NCBI RefSeq assembly: GCF_044759095.2
Contig: NZ_JBIYSM020000037.1
Location: 1-47,035, forward strand
DNA: 47,035 nucleotides
DNA from: JBIYSM02 sp044759095
Lineage (GTDB): Bacteria; Bacillota; Bacilli; Brevibacillales; Brevibacillaceae
Direction of reading: 5' to 3'
The notes beneath the pieces were generated by a model that was not told the DNA's origin, did no database searches, and worked only from the letters and a program-made list of their open reading frames with translations. Positions 24,573-32,513 of this stretch are shown here, in pieces. Position 1 is the first letter of the stretch. Every line of letters begins with the position of its first letter. The translations under genes and the position numbers were made by a program.

Positions 24573-26414
24573 TCAAATTTGTATGCCTTTGTGCGCAACT
24601 CCGGTGCGCTTTTTCGATAGACTCGTTTCGATTGGTTTCGTAGATTCAGGTCGTCCGTTTTCAAGTTGCTTCTTAAGAGCGTCAATTGGTGGATTAAGAA
24701 TTTCATAAGCAGCTGTTGCATAGTTCCGCAGGTCAAAGGGTTCGTTTCTGGCCCCAGAATACCGTTTTTCCCAATGAATCGTCGCTCTTCCCTTGGTATA
24801 CCGTATCTTTCGTTGCTCGGAAGTGAGCCCTTCAAAATAAGCAGCATCATATCCCTTGTCTGGATCGGTAGGAAAATGACAGTACCCTGGTCCTTCAAAG
24901 GCTACTTGCAACCTTGAAGCCAGGGTATCTTTCCCGACGTCAACAGCGATATGAAATAACCAAACACCGGCATCGTTTCGCCGTTTAGGGCGTTGGATAT
25001 AAGAAACACCACTTCCGCCCTGGCCTTTTATCGCCCAAACCCTTTTAAATTCACGCTGCTTGCAAAATTTATAGACTTCTTTGGTGAAGTGACCGCCAGA
25101 GTCAATGCAAGTAGTCATAATTTGAAGCATCTGACCATCTTTCCGCTCGTACCTTTTCTCCAGGACGGCATCAAGCATCTGCCAAACATGGTTTTGCCCG
25201 GGATCACCCATGATTACACCGTATTGAATACCCCACGACTCCTGTTCGACTCCCCATCCGACGATTTCATATTCCAAACGGTTATCCTGAACGTCAACAC
25301 CGCAGGTTAAAACCAGGACACCATCCGGAACTTCGCAGCCGTAATGTTCCCTTCGTTTCAGCAGCGTGTCGCTTTCGACTCCCTCACCTTTTTCTTCCCA
25401 TGTTTCGCCGAGAGTCGTATTGACCCATGCTTTAAGTAGTTCCGTGTTTCCAGCTTTAGCTTGTTTGTTGGCCTCCTGGAACTCCTCGATGATAGTCGTC
25501 CAACGCTTCCACGGTGAAGCCAACTCATTCAGATGAAAACCGCGCACCTTTGGATGCTCTGCCCGTGCAATCCACTTCCCTTCCAGCTGTCTAGCTTTCC
25601 AGGTAAATTCATCGAACCGTAATCCACAGTATTTACATTCCATGGTGGCATCCTCAAAGTGAATCCTCCCCCACTCCAAAGGCTGGTACTCGTCGCAATT
25701 CGGGCAAGGTAAACACCACTGCTCCTGGGTGGAATTCTCGTAGGCCATCTCGATACGACTTACACCTTTTACAGTCGGAGTTGAAACATAGATTTTTTTT
25801 CGATTCCAGAAAGTCGTTGTCCGCTTTTCTGCTAGTGTCAAAGGGTCACCCTCGGTACCGGCTGTTGCGGGATAACGGTCAACCTCATCAGCCAAAAGTA
25901 TACGGATCGGCCTACTTGCCAAGCCGGATGGTGAGTTTGCCCCTACCATTGTGATATGCCCGCCAGGAAAAGTTTTGTGAAGCATGGTGTTACCGCTATC
26001 CTTGCTTTTGACATCACTTACTTTCCCTCTTAGTGCTGGCGTATCGCGGAGCATGGGAGCCAAACGGTCTTTCGAAAACGCCTGTGCCATCTCCAATGTG
26101 GGCTGTACCAACATAATCGGGGCCGGATCGTAGTCCATGTAATAGCCGATGGTATTGAGCAAAAGCTCTGTTTTTCCCACTTGGGCGGAAGATTTGACGA
26201 CGACTACCTCCACGTTTGACTCATTTACGGCATTTAGTATTTCTCGCTGATAAGGAGCTCGATCTGTTCTCCATTGTCCTGGCTCTGCGGATGATTCGGA
26301 TGATAGTCGGCGGTAAAGGTCTGCCCATTCAGATACTTTCAGTTGTGGAGGCGGAGCAGCCAGTTTGGCGATCCCGCGAAAGAGTTTTAAGGTTTTAGTC
26401 TCGATCTTCATCAT
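24573..26414 (-). CDS. Terminase large subunit (GpA family)
   Basis: 613 residues of the lambda gpA family. ATPase: Walker A-like SSAQVGKT at 75-82 and Walker B ILLADEVDRYP around 171-181. A CPNCDEY...CKYCGL zinc-like pair follows at about 235-265. Nuclease domain begins near TCGVDVQDNRLEYEIVGWG. A lambda-type terminase implies cos packaging. It overlaps the small subunit by 20 bases. Confidence 0.94.
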   Translation of the reverse strand: MMKIETKTLKLFRGIAKLAAPPPQLKVSEWADLYRRLSSESSAEPGQWRTDRAPYQREILNAVNESNVEVVVVKSSAQVGKTELLLNTIGYYMDYDPAPIMLVQPTLEMAQAFSKDRLAPMLRDTPALRGKVSDVKSKDSGNTMLHKTFPGGHITMVGANSPSGLASRPIRILLADEVDRYPATAGTEGDPLTLAEKRTTTFWNRKKIYVSTPTVKGVSRIEMAYENSTQEQWCLPCPNCDEYQPLEWGRIHFEDATMECKYCGLRFDEFTWKARQLEGKWIARAEHPKVRGFHLNELASPWKRWTTIIEEFQEANKQAKAGNTELLKAWVNTTLGETWEEKGEGVESDTLLKRREHYGCEVPDGVLVLTCGVDVQDNRLEYEIVGWGVEQESWGIQYGVIMGDPGQNHVWQMLDAVLEKRYERKDGQMLQIMTTCIDSGGHFTKEVYKFCKQREFKRVWAIKGQGGSGVSYIQRPKRRNDAGVWLFHIAVDVGKDTLASRLQVAFEGPGYCHFPTDPDKGYDAAYFEGLTSEQRKIRYTKGRATIHWEKRYSGARNEPFDLRNYATAAYEILNPPIDALKKQLENGRPESTKPIETSLSKKRTGVAHKGIQI

Positions 26415-26931
26415 CGTTCAACTCCACATAGTCCTCACTCTTTGCATAGAAGACCTGCGGGTCGTACTCTGATAACTCAGTTAGCGCCTCGATCATTTCA
26501 CGAGTCAATAGATCGCGGATCGCCGCCAGCTCTTTCAACCCCTGCATTTGAGGTGCCAATTTGGTCGGTATAGCCAGGATTCGCGCACGAAAGGCAGCAA
26601 TCATATCGTTCATGACCATCTCTACGTCTTTTGACCGGTGGAGATCGCCTTTCATGACGGCAAGTGCCAATTCAGCCTTTTCCCTTTTTGCTTTTTCGTG
26701 CAGCGCTCGTTCAGTGAAATAGTCGACCTCGTCTGAATCCCCCTTTTTCTCCTGAAGCAACTGGATATATCGTTGGATACTATCAATTGCTTTGTATTTG
26801 CCCCGAGATGCCTTAACCATAATGCCTTCTTCTGCCAGTTGCTGAATTCTTCTAGGGGTGAGATTTAGAATTTCAGACAGCTGTTTCGCTGAAAAAACGA
26901 TTTCGCTTTCGTGTCCGTTTCCGCTTTGCAT
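26395..26931 (-). CDS. Terminase small subunit (Nu1-like)
   Basis: 178 residues. N-terminal MerR-like HTH at about 11-45 (VFSAKQLSEILNLTPRRIQQLAEEGIM), an arginine/lysine-rich helix RALHEKAKREKAELALAVMKGDL at 75-97 and an acidic end, as in Nu1/terminase small subunits that bind cos. It is the first gene of the late operon, directly after a 464-bp non-coding region where cos would be expected. Confidence 0.85.
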   Translation of the reverse strand: MQSGNGHESEIVFSAKQLSEILNLTPRRIQQLAEEGIMVKASRGKYKAIDSIQRYIQLLQEKKGDSDEVDYFTERALHEKAKREKAELALAVMKGDLHRSKDVEMVMNDMIAAFRARILAIPTKLAPQMQGLKELAAIRDLLTREMIEALTELSEYDPQVFYAKSEDYVELNDDEDRD

Positions 26932-27395
26932 AAGCTGAAATTCACCCCCATTTTTTGCATTTTGAAAACACGAAAAACCCCAATAATATCAAGGCCTTAA
27001 GCTCGTTTTGGCCCTTTTGAATTTTTATACAAAGCAATGAATTTTGAAACGAAGTTACGAAAAAAAAATTGTGCCTAGCGAAATTTCGGGGCTCGCCAGA
27101 CCCGCATGAAAAATAGCCGCCAGAAGGACCCGTGATTGTCAGAATTGTGTCTTATTCAAACACAATTCACCTTACTTACTCACGTTTGGCTATACGCGTC
27201 GTCATGCCCTTTAACCCCTACAGCCACAAGGGTTTGCGCTGCTTTTCTGTTCGTTTCACTGTACTGAGTTTAATTTCCCAAACATGAGTTCTCCATATCT
27301 TATATTTTGTTGCACTCAGGCAAATTGAAATTTTCCAGTAGTGTCATGGGTTCTCTCTGTTTTCTGAAAACGAGTTCCACACCGTCTATTTATGG
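26932..27395. other. 464-bp non-coding region before the terminase genes; possible cos and late promoter region
   Basis: No credible gene here; only mini-frames of fewer than 15 codons. It holds a perfect 10-bp palindrome CGAAATTTCG (27079-27088) followed by GC-rich GGGGCTCGCCAGACCCG, a second GACCCG at 27128-27133, the 9-bp inverted repeat at 27142-27168, and a 13-bp palindrome at 27359-27371. A lambda-type terminase with Nu1-like small subunit predicts a cos site close to its 5' side. The nick points cannot be read from the sequence. Confidence 0.4.
27142..27168. repeat. Perfect 9-bp inverted repeat, possible recombinase or terminase site
   Basis: GAATTGTGT at 27142-27150, a 9-base spacer, ACACAATTC at 27160-27168. 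There is no T-tract on either side, so it is not a terminator. The arm ACACAATTC occurs again at 28357-28365, on the other side of the small recombinase gene. The geometry is close to that of tyrosine recombinase core sites, though their spacers are usually 6-8 bases. Confidence 0.5.
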
Positions 27396-27962
27396 TTAAC
27401 TGGTGTACCTGAGTTTGAGCACAGCTTTGTTGATGGTGTCTTGCGTGATACCGATGTATCGTAAGGTGATCGATGGATCGCTGTGGCCAAATATCTCCAT
27501 GAGAAGCCCGATGTTCTTTTCGCTGGCCATGTATAAGTGATAGCCGAACGTTTTCCTGGTAGTATGGCAGCCGACTGATGTGAGTCCATATTTGCGACAG
27601 ACTTTGTTCAGCATCTTGTAAACGGTGCTACGATCCAGCTCTCTTTTCACTTTCAACTTCAGCTTTCTTTGGCGGCTTCCGAATAGCCAATCGTTGTCGT
27701 CTTTGTCGGAAATGTATTCGGCTATCCCTCTTCGCAGGTCGGGTAGAACCGGCAACGTAACCCACTTCTTATTTTTCTGTTGTCTGATTCTGATTTCACC
27801 GGCACGTATATCCTTTACTCGTAGCCGGAGTATATCCGATATCCTTAGGCCGGTATGGATGCCAACAAGAAACAAAGCATGGTACTTCGGGTTGGTTTCC
27901 TTGAGGTCTTTCAGGATTGACTCGATGACCAGAACATCACGAATCGGCTCGACTGCATTCAA
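27396..27962 (-). CDS. Small tyrosine recombinase (catalytic domain only), copy 1
   Basis: 188 residues. Catalytic set: Arg40 (TGLRISD), Lys near 65 (KNKK), His133 and Arg136 (CHTTRK), His160 (FGHSD), Tyr169 (LRYIG). The N-terminal core-binding domain of normal integrases is missing. TTG start at 27962, supported by alignment with copy 2 at 35.4 kb, which has ATG at the same place after the same GGTGAT. Integration is probably done by the serine recombinase, so this enzyme may resolve multimers or act at a phage site such as 27142-27168; that is inference. Confidence 0.85.
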   Translation of the reverse strand: MNAVEPIRDVLVIESILKDLKETNPKYHALFLVGIHTGLRISDILRLRVKDIRAGEIRIRQQKNKKWVTLPVLPDLRRGIAEYISDKDDNDWLFGSRQRKLKLKVKRELDRSTVYKMLNKVCRKYGLTSVGCHTTRKTFGYHLYMASEKNIGLLMEIFGHSDPSITLRYIGITQDTINKAVLKLRYTS

Positions 27963-28007
27963 TCATAATCACCGTCCTCCCTCCTATTCCGACTTATCGG
28001 CGACTCT

Positions 28008-28034
28008 TCACTGCCCATGCTGGTGACGCAACAT
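28008..28034 (-). other. 8-codon leader frame with an ideal ribosome site
   Basis: On the minus strand AAGGAGGTGATCCCC precedes ATG 28034, opening a frame of only eight codons (MLRHQHGQ) that ends 45 bases before the TTG start of recombinase copy 1. The ribosome site is the strongest nearby. It could be a leader peptide that tunes recombinase translation or a remnant of a lost gene. Confidence 0.4.
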
Positions 28035-28055
28035 GGGGATCACCTCCTTGAAATA

Positions 28056-28080
28056 GAAAAAGCACCACGTGGGTGCTTTA
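28056..28080 (-). terminator. Terminator overlapping the end of the 85-residue gene
   Basis: On the minus strand AAAGCACC, a 5-base loop, GGTGCTTTTTC. The stem overlaps the stop codon of the gene at 28078-28335. It would separate the early transcript from recombinase copy 1. Confidence 0.7.
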
Positions 28081-28335
28081 TCGAAGATTTCCACCAGTTT
28101 CAATTAGGTCAATTCCATAGGCTGTAATTCGAGCTTGATAAGCCCCTCGATGCAATATCTTGGAATCTAATAATCGTTTGTCATCAAGGTACTGCAAGGC
28201 TGTAACAAGTTCTTGGTCAATTTTTCCATCTTTTTCGACTTTGACAGTTATAGCGCTCCCTCCATGCTTAAAATGTTCGTCATATAGGTCTTTAAGCAAA
28301 CTAAGCCTATACTCATTCCTTTGATCCGATGTCAT
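28078..28335 (-). CDS. Small winged-helix-like hypothetical protein
   Basis: 85 residues from ATG 28335 (GGGAGGTGAGACC upstream). The order helix (RLSLLKDLYDEHF), strand (AITVKVEKDGKI), helix (ELVTALQYLDDKRLLDSK) and a closing ARITAYGIDLIE fits a small winged helix seen in phage proteins that end in a similar I(T)xxGIdliE motif. DNA binding is a guess. It lies just before its own terminator. Confidence 0.7.
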   Translation of the reverse strand: MTSDQRNEYRLSLLKDLYDEHFKHGGSAITVKVEKDGKIDQELVTALQYLDDKRLLDSKILHRGAYQARITAYGIDLIETGGNLR

Positions 28336-28387
28336 GGTCTCACCTCCCTTATACCTACACAATTCGGTAAAATGGAGGGAATCCCTG

Positions 28388-28519
28388 TTAAATTTTGACT
28401 AATCTCCCCACTTCCTTCGGCAGGGGCCTCCGCCGCGATCCAACCCTTTCGCCGCTGCGGTCGCGGTTGCCCGAGGAGGTGACGGGTATTAGCTGCTGCA
28501 TGCGGTAGTAATCATGCAT
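28388..28519 (-). CDS. Possible 43-residue arginine-rich protein
   Basis: Open frame of 43 codons beginning MHDYYRMQQLIPVTSS and continuing with an Arg-rich stretch. No good ribosome site (only GGTTG) precedes it and the surrounding sequence is GC-rich with hairpin potential (CCGCGA / TCGCGG). It is either a small early protein or non-coding. Nothing else is visible between 28363 and 28579. Confidence 0.3.
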   Translation of the reverse strand: MHDYYRMQQLIPVTSSGNRDRSGERVGSRRRPLPKEVGRLVKI

Positions 28520-28579
28520 CAACCAGGATTGGCGTATCGAATATGAGATGCACGGAACGGGGAGCGAGTGGCCGGAGCC

Positions 28580-28711
28580 TTAACCTCGCATGGTATTCCC
28601 CGTTCGCTGCGCCTCCAGTTTGCGTTGATACTGACGCTTCTGCTTCTCGCGGAATGCGAGCACGCAGTCTTCCCATTCCTTTGTTGGAAATGTGATTTTT
28701 ACCAGTTTCAT
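28580..28711 (-). CDS. 43-residue basic hypothetical protein
   Basis: MKLVKITFPTKEWEDCVLAF followed by a basic helix with REKQKRQYQRKLEAQR. ATGGAGG lies 6 bases before the ATG. The longer overlapping frame at 28512-28766 has no such signal and runs through a terminator hairpin, so I prefer this one. Function unknown. Confidence 0.6.
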   Translation of the reverse strand: MKLVKITFPTKEWEDCVLAFREKQKRQYQRKLEAQRTGNTMRG

Positions 28712-28723
28712 GCATGCCTCCAT

Positions 28724-28758
28724 AAAAAAGAGCCGCCCGGTTCAATTCCCGAGTGGCT
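28724..28758 (-). terminator. Terminator downstream of the ArpU-like gene
   Basis: On the minus strand AGCC, one mismatch, CTCGG, an 8-base loop, CCGGG, one mismatch, GGCT, then C and six Ts. It lies between the ArpU-like gene and the 43-residue gene. The interval 28759-28847 holds nothing else I can identify. Confidence 0.65.
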
Positions 28759-28847
28759 AACTCCATTGCACGTTACTATCATCTTAAACTATACAAATGC
28801 AAATGGCGCGCCAACATTCCGCCAATAATCCGCCATTCTCCCGCCAC

Positions 28848-29303
28848 TTATGAAGCGGATGTTTTATCCTCAACAACCGATTCTAACCTCAACATAAATG
28901 CCAGCTTGTAAAAGGCTCGTCCCTTCACACGTTCATACGTCCGTTTGCTCATTCCAATCTCTCCACATACGATGTAATCAAGGGCGTCCGCTTCAGTGAG
29001 ATACCTCTTCTGAATAAGTTCGCGCTCTTTCTTGTCCAGGCGGCCGACAGCCCGCTCCACCCGCTCGGTAAGATTCCGCAGATGTTCTTCTTTACCCGCG
29101 TTCCAAGTTGCGCAGCTCTCTGTTGGTGCGCTGGTCTTATTGGTTGCTCCATGGAACCGCGGCTCATAGGAAGGTGTGTTACTGTTCTCCCGGCGAACGA
29201 AGCCGATCTGTTTGTAAATTCTTGCTGTCTCCAGGGCTTCCTCAACCCTTCTCTGTGTCTCTTTTCGGTCGATCTTCGGCAGAAACGATAATTGTGTGCT
29301 CAT
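28848..29303 (-). CDS. ArpU family late transcription regulator
   Basis: 151 residues from ATG 29303 (GGGGGAGCGAAG upstream). The C-terminal half, AVGRLDKKERELIQKRYLTEADALDYIVCGEIGMSKRTYERVKGRAFYKLAFML, carries a sigma-70 region 4-like HTH that defines the ArpU/phage autolysin regulator family. Such proteins sit at the early-late boundary and switch on late genes. The target promoter would be upstream of the terminase, in the 27.0-27.4 kb gap. Confidence 0.82.
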   Translation of the reverse strand: MSTQLSFLPKIDRKETQRRVEEALETARIYKQIGFVRRENSNTPSYEPRFHGATNKTSAPTESCATWNAGKEEHLRNLTERVERAVGRLDKKERELIQKRYLTEADALDYIVCGEIGMSKRTYERVKGRAFYKLAFMLRLESVVEDKTSAS

Positions 29304-29353
29304 CTTCGCTCCCCCTTCAGGCAAGCCCGTGGTATAATTTTCTTGGCGAAGTA

Positions 29354-29509
29354 TTACCATTGGCTCCCTTTTGGGGGCTTTCTTTTTAACGTTTTTTTAT
29401 TCGCAGATATAGCCGTTCCAATAACACATCCTAGTGCTGCCGTTGCCAGTCCGAGAAGATAGAAAACGCAGTACATGGACCATTCGTAACCGATATATTG
29501 TTCAAGCAC
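29354..29509 (-). CDS. Small single-pass membrane protein
   Basis: 51 residues from GTG 29509, with GGAGGG 10 bases upstream. A hydrophobic helix (MYCVFYLLGLATAALGCVIG) spans residues 12-31, followed by a basic tail (NKKTLKRKPPKG), giving an N-out, C-in topology. No family recognised. Roles such as superinfection exclusion or membrane anchoring are possible but unsupported. Confidence 0.6.
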   Translation of the reverse strand: MLEQYIGYEWSMYCVFYLLGLATAALGCVIGTAISANKKTLKRKPPKGSQW

Positions 29510-29536
29510 GCCGCCCCATCCCTCCAATTTGTCATG

Positions 29537-29995
29537 TTAAACAACGCTGAGAAATTCGTCTCCCCTCCAATTCCATAATCCTTGTTGCCCTTTTGCTGGA
29601 AATGGTTCGATCTGCTTAACGTCCGTTAATTCCCAGGCATAGCGCCCCACACCATACCATCCGAAGTGATATTCATTGCTTTTTACTGGTATCCAGTGAA
29701 TGCCTGTATCTCCCGCCATAGATCTATGCTCGCCATCACTCATTCCGACTCCAAGGCAATCAGCCAGCTTGCCTATTCCTATGACCGCTCCTGTCGGTAG
29801 ATTGTCGGCAGTGTATCCGTGTTTTTCTAACACTGATCGAAAAGGCTCCGATTCACAGGCTTCCCGGTCAATTTTCTTGGCAGCATGAATTGCCAACTGT
29901 CCTCTGTACTTCGTTGCCCAGCTGCGCGTTTCAAATTGCTTTTCACCGAGGGCGATTAGAGTCGCCCACGGCTGGTGTATTGTGATGGCTTTCAA
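29537..29995 (-). CDS. ASCH domain protein
   Basis: 152 residues from TTG 29995 (AAGGAGGGG 7 bases upstream). It opens with KAITIHQPWATLIALGEKQFETRSW and YRGQLAIHAAKK, the conserved ASCH signature of the RNA-binding PUA-like fold, and continues with PTGAVIGIGKL and ITD-type WELTDVKQIEPFPAKGQQGLW near the end. Some ASCH proteins hydrolyse modified cytidines or bind RNA. The role in a phage is not known. The 5' extension to 30094 overlaps another gene and is not used. Confidence 0.82.
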   Translation of the reverse strand: MKAITIHQPWATLIALGEKQFETRSWATKYRGQLAIHAAKKIDREACESEPFRSVLEKHGYTADNLPTGAVIGIGKLADCLGVGMSDGEHRSMAGDTGIHWIPVKSNEYHFGWYGVGRYAWELTDVKQIEPFPAKGQQGLWNWRGDEFLSVV

Positions 29996-30035
29996 CCTGT
30001 TTCCCCTCCTTATCATAAGTAATGTTGTGTTAATT

Positions 30036-30185
30036 TCAAAACGGTATGGCATCGTCAGCATATACGTGAATTGTGATCGGACCGACGTAAACATGGAACC
30101 ATCCGCATCTGCGGTTGAAATAACCGCCGATCATCCATCGCCGCAAATCAACATCGGACCAAATTGTCCATGTCCCTACCTTCAC
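30036..30185 (-). CDS. 49-residue Trp-rich hypothetical protein
   Basis: GTG 30185 follows GGGAGGG by 8 bases. The product begins MKVGTWTIWSDVDLRRWMIG and contains a strand-rich RRCGWFHVYVGPITIHVYADDAIPF end. It is too regular to be chance. It lies between the helicase and ASCH genes. An ATG at 30209 is possible but has no ribosome site. Confidence 0.65.
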   Translation of the reverse strand: MKVGTWTIWSDVDLRRWMIGGYFNRRCGWFHVYVGPITIHVYADDAIPF

Positions 30186-30222
30186 CGCTACCGCCCTCCC
30201 GCTTAACATAATTACCGTTTTG

Positions 30223-31905
30223 TCAAATTGCCGCTGCTTCCACGGCTATTCGCGATTGCTCCACCTTTGTCAAGTAGCGCGCGGCCAGTGCTTGAATGCG
30301 ACTCTTATCCGAATGCTTGGCTTCAAGCTGTTGCCCCGGATCAATAATTCCCTTGGACTGTGACGCTTTGATTCCGAGTATCTCGACCATCGGAGGATCG
30401 CTACCCTCGTCAGTGTTCAAATAGATAGCTGTGATCTGTTCCTGCTGTCCTTCCCGATTAAGACGGCCAATGATTTGCTCGTGGACCTTCGGAGACCAAT
30501 CCAGCTCACCAAAGACGACAGTTGAGCAACGATATTGCAGTCCGTCAAGCCCTGCACCACTCCGAAGTGACATAATGAACAGATTGGTTTCTCCTTCCAC
30601 GAACCTCCGGACTGATTCAGCTTTTTGCCGCTCGCTTTCGCTTCCCGTATACATGGCAGGCTGATACTCCGCTAGTTCCTCAAGCCATATCTCGTAGACA
30701 TCCCGGTGCCAGCCCATCAGTATTACCGGTATCTCTGCCTCCAAAAGCAACTTGGCGTACCTGGAAACTCCTCTCGCTTTGCTGACGCCTGTTGCATGCC
30801 TCATGAGTAGATCCAGTTCCCTACCAGCCTGGCCGCGTTCTGTAAATGAGCCGAATGTGGCCTTGACGGCGAGTTGCCGTGCCAAGTCTTCTACGGATTT
30901 GAGCGTCTGGTTGTCTGGTTCTACATGTTCAACAATCACGTTGAGAGGTGGCATTTGCTGCCCTACTTCTCGTTTTGTCCGGCGAAGCATGACGTTTTGC
31001 TCCCGAAGGAAAGTCCCCAGGGCATCAGGATCCCGAACAGTTCGACCTCCAACGCACCATTCCCGTAGAAACTCTTCGAATGTTCCGAGGACGTCGGGCT
31101 CGATGAATTGCATGATATTCCATATCTCGACCCCATAGTTATAGATGGGGGTCGCTGACAGCCCGAGGCGATATGTTGCCGCTTCAGATAATCGACGTGC
31201 CGCCTGGCCTTTTCCGCTATCTGTTCCGGTTCTCAGTTCCTGTATCTCGTCAAAAACAACGGTTTTAAAAAACCCATCCCCAAACGTGTCGATCCAACCT
31301 AGAAGCTGACTGTACTTGAACAGGTAGATGTCTGCTGCAGGCAAGTCATACGGCCTGGTTCCCTTGATTTTGTGGACCTTCAAAGTAGTAAATCCCTCGA
31401 TTTTTTCTTGCCATTGACCCTGCAGGTGAGTTTGCATAACCACGGCCGCTGGGAGGGCCGTGCCTTCCAGCAGCATGCCCGCTGCTGTGTAGGTTTTGCC
31501 AAGCCCAACATCATCCCCAAGTAGTAGAGAGTGTCGAGTGAGGCATAGTTCAATGGCCTGTGCTTGATACTGTCTGATCTGCTGGCCCGGTCGCAATCCT
31601 GCCCGGGACGGAGGAACAAAATTCGGCCGCATGATGGCTTCCATTTGCTCCTGGTCACGCTCAAACTGGATTCGACCGCCCTCCATTACCTTTCGATCTT
31701 CATCAGACATTTGCATCGGATATCGGATGGTGAACCACGACAGATCAGCGCAATGACTCTTATCATTTGGGAAGGTGTACGTACCCGTTTGCCATTTCGG
31801 TATACGCGGGAATAACTGTTTGAGCCTTATGGCAATGTGCGGCGGAATGTCGCGCATTTCCCACTTGTTATTTACCAATGCTAGTTTTCCGTATGTTTTG
31901 GTCAT
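30223..31905 (-). CDS. SNF2-type DEAD/DEAH helicase
   Basis: 560 residues. Motif I DDVGLGKT at 131-138, motif II DEIQ at 219-222, motif III LSATP at 249-253, and motif VI QIIGRLNREGQ near 465. It is a superfamily 2 translocase that would use ATP to move on or remodel DNA. The ATG at 31905 overlaps the nuclease stop (ATGA), so the two are co-translated and may act together in replication or recombination. Confidence 0.88.
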   Translation of the reverse strand: MTKTYGKLALVNNKWEMRDIPPHIAIRLKQLFPRIPKWQTGTYTFPNDKSHCADLSWFTIRYPMQMSDEDRKVMEGGRIQFERDQEQMEAIMRPNFVPPSRAGLRPGQQIRQYQAQAIELCLTRHSLLLGDDVGLGKTYTAAGMLLEGTALPAAVVMQTHLQGQWQEKIEGFTTLKVHKIKGTRPYDLPAADIYLFKYSQLLGWIDTFGDGFFKTVVFDEIQELRTGTDSGKGQAARRLSEAATYRLGLSATPIYNYGVEIWNIMQFIEPDVLGTFEEFLREWCVGGRTVRDPDALGTFLREQNVMLRRTKREVGQQMPPLNVIVEHVEPDNQTLKSVEDLARQLAVKATFGSFTERGQAGRELDLLMRHATGVSKARGVSRYAKLLLEAEIPVILMGWHRDVYEIWLEELAEYQPAMYTGSESERQKAESVRRFVEGETNLFIMSLRSGAGLDGLQYRCSTVVFGELDWSPKVHEQIIGRLNREGQQEQITAIYLNTDEGSDPPMVEILGIKASQSKGIIDPGQQLEAKHSDKSRIQALAARYLTKVEQSRIAVEAAAI

Positions 31906-32273
31906 AGCCACCCCGCTCCTAGCGAAGCCACGATGGATGGCTTTCCGTTGATCTCAGGCGGCAATCCCATGCTTGTTCCTGTCAGGAGAATCAAACCGTT
32001 GACCACTTGATGCCCAGCGTACCTTTCAAGTTGGCGGTATATCGCCTTGCGAGCGCATCGCGTCTTAACTTCCAGAACAACGTTACCAAATTGAGTTTGA
32101 ATCAGAAAATCCGGGATGTCTCGATCGGAGAGGTGCTTTTCTCGTTCGAAGCGAATCCCTTCGGATGTTAGGAAACGCTCGACCTCCATTTGTGTGAGTT
32201 TTTCTTGCGCGGTGCTGAATCTTTGCAGTTGAAGCATGGTCGCAAGGTTGTACATCGACTTCATGACTTCCAT
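31902..32273 (-). CDS. PD-(D/E)XK nuclease
   Basis: 123 residues from ATG 32273 (AGGGAGGAAAACCGC upstream). The catalytic core is DIPDFLI with Asp55, then LEVKT with Glu68 and Lys70, followed by the QLERY motif at 81-85 typical of this nuclease fold. Neighbours are a SNF2-type helicase (4-base overlap). Such phage pairs are usually placed with replication genes and thought to process branched or unwound DNA; specificity is unknown. Confidence 0.78.
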   Translation of the reverse strand: MEVMKSMYNLATMLQLQRFSTAQEKLTQMEVERFLTSEGIRFEREKHLSDRDIPDFLIQTQFGNVVLEVKTRCARKAIYRQLERYAGHQVVNGLILLTGTSMGLPPEINGKPSIVASLGAGWL

Positions 32274-32286
32274 GCGGTTTTCCTCC

Positions 32287-32496
32287 CTATTCGATCTTCT
32301 CCACTGCGTCGCAGTTGTACGGTACCCAGTGAGATGACTTTCCGTTATCATCAAACCACTTCACATAAACGGATTTCCCGCTCAAAAATACGTCCGTGAC
32401 GAGACCGTTGTTCAAATGCTTCCAAGCACTACGATTGCGTTTGACGTGTGCAACCCGGTCACCCTTTTTCAAGCCGTTCAGTGCTTCAGTTCTCAC
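32287..32496 (-). CDS. Small KOW/Tudor-like hypothetical protein
   Basis: 69 residues from GTG 32496 (GGGAGGG upstream). The pattern LKKGDRVAHVKRNRS, LNNGLVTDVFLSGKSVYVKWFDDNGKS is a short beta barrel of the KOW/Tudor kind that often binds nucleic acid. Unknown function. Confidence 0.65.
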   Translation of the reverse strand: MRTEALNGLKKGDRVAHVKRNRSAWKHLNNGLVTDVFLSGKSVYVKWFDDNGKSSHWVPYNCDAVEKIE

Positions 32497-32513
32497 GGTT
32501 ATTCCCTCCCTAA

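Noticed and set aside
28731..28758. Possible T-arm of a tRNA (GGTTCAATTCCC)
   Set aside because: It is the loop and stem of a terminator; no cloverleaf can be formed.
28512..28766. 84-codon minus frame
   Set aside because: It runs through a terminator hairpin and lacks a ribosome site, while a 43-codon frame inside it has one.
29362..29388. Hairpin with T-tract on the plus strand (GGCTCCC-TTTT-GGGGGCT)
   Set aside because: No plus-strand gene precedes it and the stem overlaps the end of a leftward gene; not reported as a functional terminator.
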